Of a stretch of DNA of 64,000 nucleotides, positions 34,228 to 46,253 are shown piece by piece. The notes beneath the pieces were generated by a model, which saw only the letters and a list, made by a program, of their open reading frames with translations, had not been told where the DNA came from and searched no databases. The position numbers and the translations under genes were made by a program. Numbering within the stretch: the stretch's first letter is position 1; each line of letters starts with the position of its first letter. This stretch comes from Rhododendron vialii. Its lineage: Eukaryota; Streptophyta; Magnoliopsida; Ericales; Ericaceae. Location: assembly GCF_030253575.1 (NCBI RefSeq), contig NC_080560.1:11156501-11220500 (forward strand), written 5' to 3'.

Positions 34228-37200
34228 CCAATAATGCTTTGCATCTCTCTTTGACAACCTATGAAGTTCATTAGCGCGAGCACGAAGTTCATCACTACAC
34301 CGCCACATTGACAGCTGCCAACAAAGTATGGAAAGAGAAAAGCAATGAATAGCATATCAGAAATTCCTGAAGCTATAGAAAATAACAAAAGATCCAGGGA
34401 GGAAAAAGTATGAGAGTGGAAGCAATTGCCCGATACCTCGAACATAAGATCCTCTATCTACGAGAAGTACAAATTAGCAGCCATCATCCTAGCCAACAAA
34501 CATACATCTCTTGTAACTTCTGGAGTTACCTTGGGTTTCCTGCATTCCACTTCAAAATAGCTCTTAGGCTAACAATACATAATTCGGTAGGCATGGCTTC
34601 GTGCATGCTCTACCTTGCACTCAAATTTCACCATCTATGAAAACCGGTTTGAGGAAAAGGATCATACCATCACGATCGCCACCCATCCAAGAAGAGAACT
34701 GAATTAGAGGGGCATTGTAGGGGACATGTTCATTTATGCCTATGTTCTTTAAAGCAGAGTCAACACGGCGTAAGAATTTTGGGACACCTTTCCAGATTGT
34801 CTCATGAAAGTAGCTCATTCCTGCCCTCATCTCATCTTGGGGAGTTGGAGATGTCCTCCAGTTTTCATCAATATGAAATGCAGCTTGTATCTGCACAGTA
34901 TAAAGGAGATGCGTTAATTACAAAGCAAAGAGAAAATCCAACAGAGAGATTACAAAACATCTGAAACTTATAACAGATGGCCAAACATCGCATGCATTTC
35001 TCTGTAATAAAAGTAATTCCAATGGAGTATATGGTAGAAGTAGGACAGAACATAAATAAATTTTAAAACAATCATACCTCTCTCTGTAGAGCCTCATCAA
35101 GCTCCTGCTTATCATCAGGGGTTATGTCCTTGGCGTACAATTGGGTCAAACAATTCCGAATCCTAGAAAGATAAAAGAGGAGGAAGGATTTCATCAATAG
35201 AAACTTAAGCCATGGAAAACAAATACCACATTTGTCACATAGCATTGTGGCGACTAGGTTAGAACTAAAATCCAAGGGATCAGTGGGCATCCAAATGCAA
35301 AAAATTGAACTAAATAGCAAACGAGTGGGCTGCAAACTATCACAATTGCAGATTGTAGGCCATACCGTGCATGTTTTTGAAGCAAAGATCTTCGGACTGA
35401 TTGATTAGGATGTGCCATAAGGACTAAATCTACTATCTGGTTCTTTAAAGCATCAAAAACTTCTTCAGGGGACTTCTTCAATTGCACCACAAGCCTCATG
35501 AGGGTCTCTTCGATGTCTGACTCAGTTGTTGCAGATGCCTTGTCAGAAAAATCACCTTTCTTTAACTTAATCCTGTGGCGGTAAGCTATCTGGACCTCCT
35601 CAGCCAAATTGGCCAAGTTAAGCATATGGGTGAAAGATTTAGCAACTACAATAGAATCTCCTGCATCCAAACTTGTCAGCACACTCCTGAGTTCCTCCAG
35701 TTTCGGGGGGTCTAGCTTCCTTTCATACTCAGCAGACAGCTCATAGCAATCTTGAACCTAATCCATTTTATTACACAAGATAAGTTGGGTTACTCGTTAG
35801 TTGCTTCACACAAACCTCATCCTCCTCCTTGTTAAATGTGCTCATGTCATTTCTATGCTAAAAAACTTGAAAACATGAATTTTATAACCGAATATTCACT
35901 TGACAATACTGCAGAGATTAGTTGATTATCACAGGTAGATCAGTTTTATTTCACAGGTTCTTAAGGTCGCTCCTATCATACACAGTTACATATTGCATAT
36001 AATCGGCCTAACTACTAACTTTGGTCTTGTCTTATCAAACAAAAGGGACTTGGAAATATCGGGTTAGAAAACAACTCCCTTAAATGATCAAAGGGATGAC
36101 AATTTTGAAACAGAAGTTGACCTAGGGTACGAATTCATAGCAAGATGGTAACCTGGATTACCTTATTGTTATTTTCTGCTCTCTATCCTACAAATGTTTT
36201 TCCTCTCTTTTCTTGTTTTTTGACTTGTGTCTTAACGCTACATCAGCTTGATAACACCACAACTCACTTACTGTCATCCCCAACACCACCATCTCTCCAC
36301 CACCATGCCACACAACCACCATCACCACCGTTGCTACAACCAACGCCTGCCACACAACTACCATCACCAGGGATAGAGCCAGGATTTTGAATATGTAGGG
36401 TCAAAAAGTAGAAGAATAGCAGTTTAGCGCAAATATAGTGGGCTTAAAATAGCAAATATTCAAAGCAGAATATGATGTTTCTTATTGAGAAATCAAAGCC
36501 ATTGGAGCCCCACTTGTCTCTTACTGTTGCTCCGCCTGTAACCATCACCGCCGTTTCTCCACCACAATACAGTCATCATCACCACCCTTCCACCACCACG
36601 ACAAACACATAGCAACCATTAAAGAAATGAAAAGCATCAATCAAAACAACTTTTCAGCTCTTAATATTATACTCGAGCAATTTCTCAGCTTAAAACATTT
36701 CAGCATTCGGCTTTCAGTTTTTATATGCATGTCACTTTAAGGATCTGTCGTAGCTATTAAAAAACGCAATTACAGCTCAGAAAACAATAACACGAACTAG
36801 TTACTAATGCACAGCCATACATGATATAGCTCCCAGAAATTTTAAAAAGAGGGAAATCAGGGGAGACTGCTCTAGTCACTATACTCCCAATGAATTTTAA
36901 TCTTAAACTTAATGCAGAAAAGAAATACTAAGTGAAGGGAGACTGCACTAGTTACTACACTCCCAATGTATTAAATGATTAAATCAAATACTTGAAACAT
37001 GTCTAATTTTACTCTTTTTTTCATTCACTCACTCAAATGTTCGGGCCAGCTCAAAATTCCAATAATCTTGGAAGACAGATCCCATCGTCCACTAATTGGA
37101 CTCAATTAAAACCGAAGCAAAGTCCAGCGCAAAAGAATTAATAGCACTTTTAGAGGTTTCGATCATGAGCCCTCTCTATGTACCAGGCCTTGACCCCAGA

Positions 37201-37693
37201 CGAACCACCAATGTAATAATATTTACAAGAAACACTTTTAGAGGTTTGTCGAATTCCTTCTCCATGTAAATCCTGAAGAATGTCGAGAAACCGATCCAAC
37301 AACACAGCGTCATACTCTACCAATTTATCATCTTCAGAAACCTTCCTAGGTGCCAAAAGCCTCAACTGCGCATCGATCGATGCCATTTTCTCCAAATTCC
37401 GAGTCCCCATTTTTTCTCACTCTCTCTCTCTCTCACTCTTATTTGGGCTCAAGTACGGCTTCTGTTAATTTTCAGTTGAACCAAACAAGGAGTTATTAAT
37501 TAAGCAACGGGAAAGTCAAACTGGGTATCTCAACTTTCAACCACAATCACGGATTAGATAGGGATACAGTAGAATTACCATCTGCAACTATAAGAAGAAT
37601 CGAGAAGGAGAAGCAAAAAAAAACAGAGGAGAATTGAGTGGGTTGTAGAGAGAAAAGGGGGCAGCGAAATGAGTCTCGTGATATGCATATATG

Positions 37694-38397
37694 TGTTTAC
37701 ACCATAATTTAGTATTTAGTATATTATAATCGATTGGGTCAGAATGTTACACGTGTCAACGCATTTTAGACCGATTGATATAATGCAAATGCAATATGAA
37801 GCCTGTTAAGGAAAATGGACTGATCAAACGGTTGATATTCGACTGGACACGTGTCAGAATTTTGTATCACATGCGGATCGTGAGTCAGACGGTTAATGCA
37901 AGCAGGCAGTTGAAATAATTACAACGTTGGAAACATGTGAGATCATGGAGAAGTAACCGCCTCATGCAGATAGTGGAGCAAGAATAGGGAGCATGGAGCC
38001 AACTAATTCAAATCGAAGGAGGGAAGTCCGTATGATTTGAATTTCAAGTCGACAACAGCCTATAAATACAAGAAAGGAAGATATTTAGAGCCCCCCCCAA
38101 TCAATCGCCCAAAGGCTTCTACTTTTATCTGTACTTTACATTTCTTGCTCTAGGAGTAGCTTGTAATTTAACCGTCTGTTCGATTGTGTTCTCATAGTCG
38201 ATTTGACTTCTACACCGAGGGATAATAAAGTCCATTTTGTTGTTCTTCTTCCATCTCCATTCACTTCATTAAGTTTGCTTCCAGAGAAGTCCTGAAATAC
38301 GGCAAGGAACCAAACTCCACCACCACAAACACCCACATTTCCAGCACACTTAGCAATCTCTAGTCGATTAGTCGACTATCAGTAAAATAGACAAACA
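37694..38397 (+). repeat. 5' LTR of the Tat element
   Basis: 704 bp, starts TGTTTACACC and ends GACAAACA. The TATA box tataaataca at 38061-38070 would start the sense transcript near 38095. Two ACACGTGTCA palindromes lie in U3. Confidence 0.95.
37749..37856. promoter_or_regulatory. Two G-box/ABRE-like palindromes in the Tat LTR
   Basis: acacgtgtca occurs at 37749-37758 and again at 37847-37856, 98 bp apart and about 210-310 bp upstream of the TATA box. The core ACGTGTC is the classic abscisic-acid response element bound by bZIP factors. The same pair is in the 3' LTR. Stress or ABA control is inferred, not shown. Confidence 0.55.
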
Positions 38398-38399
38398 AT

Positions 38400-38418
38400 T
38401 TTGGCGCTAGAAGGAGGG
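38400..38418 (+). other. Primer-binding site of the Tat element
   Basis: ttggcgctagaaggaggg directly after the 5' LTR, the form I associate with Tat-lineage elements. I cannot confirm the exact tRNA from sequence alone. Confidence 0.7.
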
Positions 38419-38440
38419 CATCATTACTAATTTGGAAGTA

Positions 38441-41400
38441 ATGGCACCAGCGACAAGGAAACAAGGCGACCGACCTGCAGAGCCTCAGAATGAAGGCCTA
38501 GAAAGCCAAACTGACGTGGCGCATCCTGAACAAAGGGTGCCAGAAAATAGCCAAGGAAATGGCTTGAGCGCACCAACAAATATACAGGGCCTTTCCAGGC
38601 AGTTGGCACAAGTTTTGTCTAACCCAGAAGACGAAGCGGCACAGGAATTGATTACCCTATTGAGAAGGGTAGTTACGCCCCCATCTGTCATAGATGTGGA
38701 TGCACATGGTGTAGTACATGAGCAACTGCAAACTGGAGATCTGCCTAGACAGTCACCTCAACAGGTATATACAAATCCAGCATTCGATTCAAATATGAAT
38801 GTGCACAGTCGACCGTTTGTTGAAGCAACTGCTCTACGGTCCACAATCAAGCCAACTAGTTTTTACCAGAGTGTCCCATCTATATATGAAGTTGGTAACA
38901 GTAGTGGAAATGGTCAGAATCATGGTTTAAATTCTAGTCAAAGTCCTCAGGCTGGTTTCACAGGAGTCCGTGTCATGAATAATGGTCAACACATATACAA
39001 TGCCGCACAAACTCTGCCAAATCATGGCAGTTATACTTATCATACTATGCCAGTAGGACCGAATAATGGAAATAGTGGTCAGTACGTTCACAATGTGCCA
39101 AACATTGGCAATGGGAACGGTCAGAATGGCCCTCTTGCACAACCTTATGTACCAAATGTCCTTAGAGCCCCAGATCCCATGAATATTAATAGGGCACAAA
39201 TATTAGAAGTCATCCAAGATGTGTACGGACCAGGGCTACGCAGGGTGGAAAAACCCATGTTTAGAAAGCCTTACCCACATTGGGTTGACAATGTTCCTTT
39301 GCCAAGAGGGTATAAATTGCCTGAGCTTTCACTTTTTAGTGGTACAGAAAATCAGTCGACAATTGAACATGTAGGACGGTTTTGTCTACAGTTAGGAGAA
39401 CTTGGCTCTGATGATGTTTTTAAGTTAAAATTATTCCCACATTCATTAACTAAAACAGCATTCACATGGTTCATAAGCCTGCCTGCAAATTCTATCCATA
39501 CGTGGCAAGATATGGAAGAACAATTTCATGCTCAATATTTTAGACATGAACCAGAGGTCTCAATTGCCGACTTGGCTAAGTTAAAGCAGAAGCCAAATGA
39601 AACGGCAGAACAGTTTTTAACTAGATTTAAGAGATTAAGAAACCAATGTCATTGTAATGTGCCAGAGACCGAGATAGTTCGAATAGCTCAAGATGGTCTC
39701 GAGTTTAATTTTAAAAAGCAGTTTAATGGATCTAATTTCAAAGATCTGTTTGAGCTCTCCATGAGGGCATCTCAGTTTGAAGCTATTTTACAAGAAGAAG
39801 AGCTTTTGAGGAACACGTCTCTAGGAACATATTACCAAGATGTGGAAGGTGATATTGAGATTGATGTAGCGCAAGTCATTGGAAAGACCCCTATAATTTG
39901 TGACACTTTGGTTAAAACAGAAAAACCAATGAATATGCCTTCATCTCAACCCAATAGGCGTGGGGGGCAAGCAAATTATAGACAATATTCGTTTGATTTG
40001 GCACAAGCTGACCAAATATTTGATGAATTGTTGAAACAAAAATTTGTTACTTTGAGTCCTGGGCATATTATTCCTTCTGATAAGGATAGAAAAGGAAAAG
40101 AATATTGTAAATGGCACAATTCATTTAGGCATAATACTAACAACTGTGTTACATTCCGAAATTGTGTGCAGGACTTGATCCAGAAGGGACTGTTGCAGTA
40201 TGCTAAAGGCGACAAGGATCCCATGGGAATTGAATCCAATCCTTTTCCCAAGATTGAAGTGAACATGGTGACGGCCGGCCTAGCCAAAAGGCTAGGTTCC
40301 AATGTGACGAAACAAAAGCAGGGGGAGGAGGATCACATGCAGACTGAAGAAGAGTCAGCAAAGTCTCATACCTCTAGATTCCCAAACGACTACCTCTGCA
40401 TTAGGTGTGGGCATGAAGTCCAGTATGGAGAAGCAATTATAGCAGAAAAAGATCAGAGAAGTGCATTCTCCAAGTCCGGACTGAGGTTCAACACAATGGG
40501 AGGAAATGACCTTCAAATTTATGTGGGAGCCAAACTGATTTATGAAGGTATAGATCCGGGGCTCTTTAACAGAATAGAGTCAGAGCATTGCTATGGGCCA
40601 GATGATGGACCATTTTTATTCAGGAGACATCCAGTCGTGCCTGCAAGGCCTGGGGTGCCTTCTTGCCAAGATCTTGAGGCGGCGGGGTACCGATTTCCTA
40701 ATCAGAGGAGATACCCTAGTCAAAGGGGTGTTGGTTTCAGAAGAGATACTGGACCACGAGGTAGAGGACCTTATGGACGTGGATGGCACCAACCTAGGAT
40801 GGTAATGCCACCCAATAATGATCACGAGGAATGGAGCACGCTTAGCCATCCAAAGTTCCCAGCAGAGGGTTGGTACACTAAGGTATCCAGTTCACAGAAA
40901 AGAAGGCTTCAAAGGAAGTTTGCAGCCAGGGCTTATGGTGACCCATGGGACCATGTGTTCGAACCAAGAGAGAGATTGGAACCATCAAAGGTTCCAAACA
41001 TGGTATGGACCCGGGATCAAGGAGAAACTAGTGGCCCAAAGCAGATAATTCAAAAGCATGGGGGGCAAGAGAGTAGTGCTACAGATCCTCCCCAGTCGAC
41101 TGCCCAACTGAAGGGTAAAAAAGAATTGAAGCAGAGCTTAAAGAAGAAAATGGAGGAATTCCAGAAGCTCATGGAGGCAGATGATGATGATGATCTCTTT
41201 GACGAAGGGTCAGAACAGGAAGACCTGATCAAAGATGCGTCACCGTCTCCACAGAGATCTGCAACATTTGGAGAAAGCCTGGCCGCAATCCAATTCGGGT
41301 CAGTACCTATAAACTACCAGTGTAATATGATTTTAGTTCTGCCTAAGCAGTTTAAGGCAAAACCAAATCAGCCAATGAATTTGGCAGGCGATGTTGAGGA

Positions 41401-42151
41401 TAATACCCAATCGATTGTAAAAATAATGGACAAAGAGAAGCATCCTCAGTCACAGCCCATTAATGTTGAGACGGATAAACATGGAAACAGTGTTGTAGTT
41501 CTTAGAACACCTGATGATGCCTCAATAAGGCATTTAAGACCACTGTATATTAAACTGCATATGAATGGCCAACCTATCTCGAAAGTGTTGGTCGACAATG
41601 GGGCAGTAGTTAATATTTTACCTTCTCGAATGCTCAAAGTTTTGAACAAAACCAATGATGACCTGATCCCAACAGAGGTTACAGTTGGCAATTTCGCTGG
41701 AGGGTGTTCTCCTGCTAAGGGGGTCATATCCTTACAACTACAGATTGGAAATAGGAAGATGAATGCAACGTTTTTCGTAATCGATTCTTCATCTAATTAC
41801 AATGCCTTACTAGGCAGAGATTGGATCCATATAAATAGTTGTGTGCCGTCTTCTTTGCATCAGGCCTTGATCTTTCTAAAGCAAGAAGAAGCAGCGGGAA
41901 TGGAGGTCTTTTGGGCAGACCGACATCCATTCAAAGCAGAGACTAACAACGTAGAAGCAGATCTCTACAACGAACATTTGTGGCCAACAAGAATAGAAGA
42001 CTCAGAAGTCAGATCTAATCAAGTTGGAGTAACTGAGAGCCAATTCCTCAAATACATCAAGGAAGGGTTCCAGGAGCTGAGCAAAGATTTTATCAGGCCT
42101 AACATTATTTCAAGGCCTGCCAAGATTGATCAACAAGTTTTTAATGTTTAG
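38441..42151 (+). CDS. Tat element gag-pro
   Basis: One long frame of about 1,236 residues from the ATG at 38441. The N-terminus is Asn/Gly-rich and low in complexity. The Retrotrans_gag domain is near residues 310-470 (LKLFPHSLTKTAFTWF, TWQDMEEQFHAQYF, ETAEQFLTRFKRLRNQC). A Cys/His segment (EYCKWHNSFRHNTNNC) precedes an Arg/Gly-rich part. The retropepsin is near residues 1,035-1,140 with VLVDNGAVVNILP (DNG instead of DTG/DSG) and ALLGRDW. It builds the particle and processes the polyprotein. Pol follows in another frame with a short overlap. Confidence 0.9.
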   Translation: MAPATRKQGDRPAEPQNEGLESQTDVAHPEQRVPENSQGNGLSAPTNIQGLSRQLAQVLSNPEDEAAQELITLLRRVVTPPSVIDVDAHGVVHEQLQTGDLPRQSPQQVYTNPAFDSNMNVHSRPFVEATALRSTIKPTSFYQSVPSIYEVGNSSGNGQNHGLNSSQSPQAGFTGVRVMNNGQHIYNAAQTLPNHGSYTYHTMPVGPNNGNSGQYVHNVPNIGNGNGQNGPLAQPYVPNVLRAPDPMNINRAQILEVIQDVYGPGLRRVEKPMFRKPYPHWVDNVPLPRGYKLPELSLFSGTENQSTIEHVGRFCLQLGELGSDDVFKLKLFPHSLTKTAFTWFISLPANSIHTWQDMEEQFHAQYFRHEPEVSIADLAKLKQKPNETAEQFLTRFKRLRNQCHCNVPETEIVRIAQDGLEFNFKKQFNGSNFKDLFELSMRASQFEAILQEEELLRNTSLGTYYQDVEGDIEIDVAQVIGKTPIICDTLVKTEKPMNMPSSQPNRRGGQANYRQYSFDLAQADQIFDELLKQKFVTLSPGHIIPSDKDRKGKEYCKWHNSFRHNTNNCVTFRNCVQDLIQKGLLQYAKGDKDPMGIESNPFPKIEVNMVTAGLAKRLGSNVTKQKQGEEDHMQTEEESAKSHTSRFPNDYLCIRCGHEVQYGEAIIAEKDQRSAFSKSGLRFNTMGGNDLQIYVGAKLIYEGIDPGLFNRIESEHCYGPDDGPFLFRRHPVVPARPGVPSCQDLEAAGYRFPNQRRYPSQRGVGFRRDTGPRGRGPYGRGWHQPRMVMPPNNDHEEWSTLSHPKFPAEGWYTKVSSSQKRRLQRKFAARAYGDPWDHVFEPRERLEPSKVPNMVWTRDQGETSGPKQIIQKHGGQESSATDPPQSTAQLKGKKELKQSLKKKMEEFQKLMEADDDDDLFDEGSEQEDLIKDASPSPQRSATFGESLAAIQFGSVPINYQCNMILVLPKQFKAKPNQPMNLAGDVEDNTQSIVKIMDKEKHPQSQPINVETDKHGNSVVVLRTPDDASIRHLRPLYIKLHMNGQPISKVLVDNGAVVNILPSRMLKVLNKTNDDLIPTEVTVGNFAGGCSPAKGVISLQLQIGNRKMNATFFVIDSSSNYNALLGRDWIHINSCVPSSLHQALIFLKQEEAAGMEVFWADRHPFKAETNNVEADLYNEHLWPTRIEDSEVRSNQVGVTESQFLKYIKEGFQELSKDFIRPNIISRPAKIDQQVFNV

Positions 42152-45100
42152 AAACCTATTGAACACAGGGTGTGAAGATTTGGCTACTGTGAAAGCCACT
42201 TTTAAAAGGTTGTTTTCTTTTCTTGTTGACAGAAAATTGCAGGCAGATGAGCCTATTTCTTGTAATTGGGCTGAGTGTGTTTTTGATGATAGCCCTCTAA
42301 ACATGAAAGAGTTAGGATTAGCAGACCTGAAACCAGCACCAGCTAAGCTAGATGATGACGGGGCCCAAGTAAAGGATCCCACAGAAGAAGTCAACTTGGG
42401 AACTCCAGAAGATCCTAAGATCACATATGTAAATGCTGCTTTGCCTATTGAAATAAAGGAAAAGTTTAAGTACTTGTTGCGTAAATTTAAAGATTGTTTT
42501 GCTTGGAGTTATGATGAAATGCCAGGTTTAGATAGGTCTTTAGTTGAACACAAAATACCTATAAAGGAGAACTACGTACCTTTTAAACAGGCACCAAGGA
42601 GAATGAAGGATGATGTCTTACCTCAAGTCAAAAAAGAAATGGAACGTTTATTTGAGGCAAAGTTTATTCGACCGGTCAAGTATGTTGAATGGGTCTCAAA
42701 TGTTGTCCCAGTATTAAAGAAAAATGGGAAAGTTAGAGTATGCGTTGATTTTAGAGATCTTAATACCGCATCACCAAAGGATCAATATCCAATGCCTGTT
42801 GCTGATTTGCTAGTCGATGCAACAGTAGGGTACCAAATGCTGTCCTTCATGGATGGTAATGCTGGTTATAATCAAATATATATAGCTGAAGAAGATACGC
42901 ATAAAACAGCGTTTAGATGTCCTGGATACATAGGGACGTTTGAATGGGTGGTCATGGCTTTCGGATTGAAAAATGCAGGTGCAACTTATCAAAGAGTTAT
43001 GAATTTAATTTTCCATGATTTTTTGCATAAATTCTTGGAAGTTTATATAGACGATGTAGTTGTAAAATCAAATTCAGTTGACGAGCACCTACATCATCTT
43101 GAACAGACTCTGGAAAGGATGAGGCGTTACAATCTGAAAATGAATCCTTTGAAATGTGCATTTGGTGTCACCGCAGGAAACTTTTTAGGATTCTTGGTGC
43201 ATCAAAAAGGGATTGAGATTGATAAAACTAAAGCTGATGCTATTTTGAAAGCACAGGCACCAACCAATAAAGAAGAACTTCAGTAGTTCTTGGGAAAGAT
43301 TAATTTCCTTCGAAGATTTATTGCCAATCTATCTGGAAAGACAATGGCATTCTCCCCATTATTAAAATTGAAGTCAGAAAAAGATTTCAGATGGGAACAA
43401 GAGCATCAGAAAGCTTTTGATACTTTAAAGCAATCTTTGGTGACACCTCCTGTTCTGATGCCTCCAATAAATGGAAAACCATTGAAGTTGTACATATCAG
43501 CAACGCACCATTCGATTGCAAGTCTGTTAGCTCAGGATAATGAACAAGGCCGAGAGCAATCAATTTACTACCTAAGTAGAAGGTTAAATGATTGTGAAAG
43601 TAGGTATTCATGTGTGGAAAAGATTTGTTTGGCATTATATTTTTCAGCAATTAAATTAAGGCATTACCTTTTGCCAGCTAGAGTAATGATCATTTCCCAA
43701 ACAGATATAATAAAATATATCCTGTCTAGACCCATTTTGAGAGGGAGACAGGGGAAATGGATTTTAGCGCTAGTAGAGTATGACTTTGAATATGTGCCTC
43801 AAAAGGCAGTAAAAGGACAAGCTTTGGCAGATTTCTTAGCTGAGCATCCAAATCTACCTTTGGAAGAGGATACTTTTGAGGTACATCTTTTGGAGCTTAA
43901 ACCTTGGCAACTGTCTTTTGATGGTTCAAAAACAGATAATGGAGTTGGGGCAGGTGTTGTTCTGACATCTCCAAAAGGAGAAATGTTTCAATTTTCTTTT
44001 CAACTCGATGAAAGTAGAATACTAACAAATAATCAAGCAGAGTATGAGGCCTTGATCATAGGCTTGGAAATAGCAAAAGATTTGAATATACGATATTTGA
44101 AAGTTTCTGGGGACTCACAATTGGTCATCCGACAAATTACAGGACATTATAAGTGCAATCACCCCTTATTGAGCCTGCAACTAGAAAAGGTTCAGTGTCT
44201 TGTCCAAAACTTTGATGAAATATGCTTTCAGCACATCTTGAGACTTCAAAATAGCGAGGCCAATCAAATGGCTCAGACAGCTTCAGGAGTTAAGATTCCT
44301 GAAGGAGACACGGAGAAAATAATTAGAATCCAAAAACGATATCTACCTTTTTCATTGGAAAGGGAAAAAGATCGATTGGATGTGTTTGTAATCGATATTT
44401 CAGACGATTGGATGATTCCAATAAAGAATTACCTTCTAAATCCTAATGAAAAGGTGGAAAGGACTGTCAAGTGCAGGTCCATCAATTATGTTTTATTAGA
44501 GCAGGATTTGTATAGAAAAACGTCTGATGGTCTATTATTGTTGTGCGTTGACAAGGACCAATCAATGAGAATTATGGGAGAAGTCCATGAAGGGACTTGT
44601 GGTGCTCATCAAGCTGGTGATAAAATGAGGTGGTTAATTAAAAGACACGGATATTATTGGCCAAATATTCGAGCTGACTGTATTCAGTATGCTAAAGGTT
44701 GCCAGCAATGCCAAAAGCATGGACCAATCCAAAGGATACCTGCTCATCAGTTGCAGTCGATTGTTAAACCTTGGCCGTTCAGAGGTTGGGCAATCGATAT
44801 GATAGGGGAAATTCACCCAGCATCTTCGTTACAGCACCAATTTGTTATAGTGGCGACTGATTATTTTACAAAATGGACGGAGGCAATACCTTTGAAAGGT
44901 GTTTCACAGAAACAAGTGATTGATTTTATTGAGGAATATCTTTTATGTAGATTTGGAATTCCTGAAACCATCACTGTTGATCAGGCGTCTATATTCAATG
45001 GTAGAGAAGTTGTCCAGTATGCACAAAAATATGGAATACAGATTTTGAATTCAACTCCATATTATGCCCAAGCAAACGGGCAAGTCGAATCGACTAACAA

Positions 45101-45671
45101 AATTATAAAGAATACCTTGGCAAAGGTAATCAATGATAACCCAAGAGAGTGGCATGATCTGTTGCCCAGAGTTTTATGGGCATATAGAACATCACAAAGG
45201 GAGAGTACTAAGGTAACACCATTCGAGTTAGTTTACGGGCACGCAGCGGTATTGCCAGTCGAAATTAACGTTCAATCTTTAAGGGTGACACGTCATTACG
45301 ACCCAGATTTACAGTACGAAGAAGCAATGTTTTTGGATATCGATGGGCTAGAAGGGAAAAGATTACACGCCCTGAATCAGATTCAAGCCCAAAAGAAAAG
45401 AGTTGAAAGGGCTTATAACAAAAGAGTAAAACAAAAGTCTTTTGCAGTTGGAGACTTAGTGTGGAAAACAATCCTCCCAATCGATTCAAGAAAGAAGAAA
45501 GGGAAATTTGGAAAATGGTCTCCAAACTGGGAAGGTCCTTTCCGTATTGCCCAGATTTTACGAGGGGGTGCATATCATTTGACATCAATCGAAGGGGTTC
45601 TACACGAAAGAACCATTAATGGTAAATATTTGAAACATTATTTTCCGTCTATGTGGGAGAGCATTAGTTAA
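42126..45671 (+). CDS. Tat element pol (RT, RNase H, second RNase H, integrase)
   Basis: Domains in order: reverse transcriptase (VRVCVDFRDLNTASPKDQYP about 42.74 kb; catalytic YIDDVVV about 43.05 kb); the Gypsy RNase H (about 43.45-43.83 kb); a second archaeal-type RNase H (LSFDGSKTDNGVGAGVVL, NNQAEYEAL, SGDSQLV; about 43.9-44.3 kb); integrase with an HHCC zinc module (AHQAGDKMRWLIKRHGYYWP, CQQCQKHG), a D-D-E core (AIDMIGEIHP, VDQASIFNG, ANGQVEST) and a GDLVWK tail. The dual RNase H marks the Tat lineage. About one break is present, so this copy may not be autonomous. Confidence 0.9.
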
Positions 45672-45896
45672 GACTAACTTTCTTTTCATTTCATAGTCAA
45701 GGGCTGCCCATGGGTAGGACAGCATTACAAAAGGCCAGTCAGACAAAAACAAAAGATCCCAAGAAGGATCTGACAAAAAGAAAACAAAAGGGAACTCAAA
45801 GCGGGAACCCAAAAGAAAAAAATCCTACAAAGAAAAAGATCCCAAGTGAGATCTAAAAAGAAAAAAACACACATCAGGACCCCCACAAAGAGAAGG

Positions 45897-46202
45897 CTAT
45901 TTTTTAGGCCATTCTCTCCACTGGCCAGATGTGCCAGCCATGGAGGACCTGATGTCAGCAGGGTCGACCGGAGAAGACTTGTAGTCGATGGTGTCCCAGT
46001 TGGCCACCACAAGTTTGAGAGCGGACTCCATCTTCTCCAGCCGAAGCGCCATGCCCTCCACTCGATCGTGGATGGCCTGGATCCTCCGCTTACACTCATT
46101 TTGATCCTCCATGAGGGCCCAGGAAAGCTCAGTGGCCAGTTGTTTTATGTGAGCAGGAGTGATTTGTGTGGAGAGGGGAGTAGAAGAAATATTGGAAGCC
46201 AT
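45897..46202 (-). CDS. Small antisense ORF of the Tat element
   Basis: A 101-residue frame from ATG to stop on the minus strand: MASNISSTPLSTQIT..., then a helical, possibly coiled-coil stretch (LSWALMEDQNECKRRIQAIH; VEGMALRLEKMESALKLVV). A minus-strand TATA box (tctataaatatc, 46242-46253) lies about 40-50 bp upstream of the ATG, so it may be an independent transcription unit. I do not recognise a family. Its position, between pol and the PMD module and opposite to pol, matches the additional ORFs known from Tat elements. Confidence 0.6.
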   Translation of the reverse strand: MASNISSTPLSTQITPAHIKQLATELSWALMEDQNECKRRIQAIHDRVEGMALRLEKMESALKLVVANWDTIDYKSSPVDPADIRSSMAGTSGQWREWPKK

Positions 46203-46241
46203 AATGTAGAAACACAGGTGTTTGAACTTCTACTCAGTGGT

Positions 46242-46253
46242 GATATTTATAGA
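46242..46253 (-). promoter_or_regulatory. Antisense TATA box for the small ORF
   Basis: tctataaatatc on the minus strand, upstream of the ATG at 46202. Confidence 0.5.

Larger units (their letters stand above)
27558..37410 (-). pseudogene. PPC: Plant-type phosphoenolpyruvate carboxylase pseudogene
   Basis: Exons in PEPC order on the minus strand: ~37410-37240 ([17 protein letters not shown], the phosphorylation-site region), 35757-35366 ([31 protein letters not shown]), 35162-35078, 34890-34668 ([11 protein letters not shown]), 34539-34437, 34314-~34228, 31608-31454, 30632-~29340 ([19 protein letters not shown] ... [10 protein letters not shown]), 28804-28423 and ~27880-27558, which ends in QNTS and TAG. 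PEPC makes oxaloacetate from PEP and bicarbonate. This copy cannot: there is a stop for Gln in exon 5, a lost donor after exon 1, and stops and frameshifts across 30.1-29.4 kb. HPTQ is HPNQ, the catalytic GYSDSGKDAG is [10 protein letters not shown], and FHGRGGTV is CHG-stop-GGTV. It is invaded by a Copia element, a solo LTR and a MITE. Confidence 0.95.
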
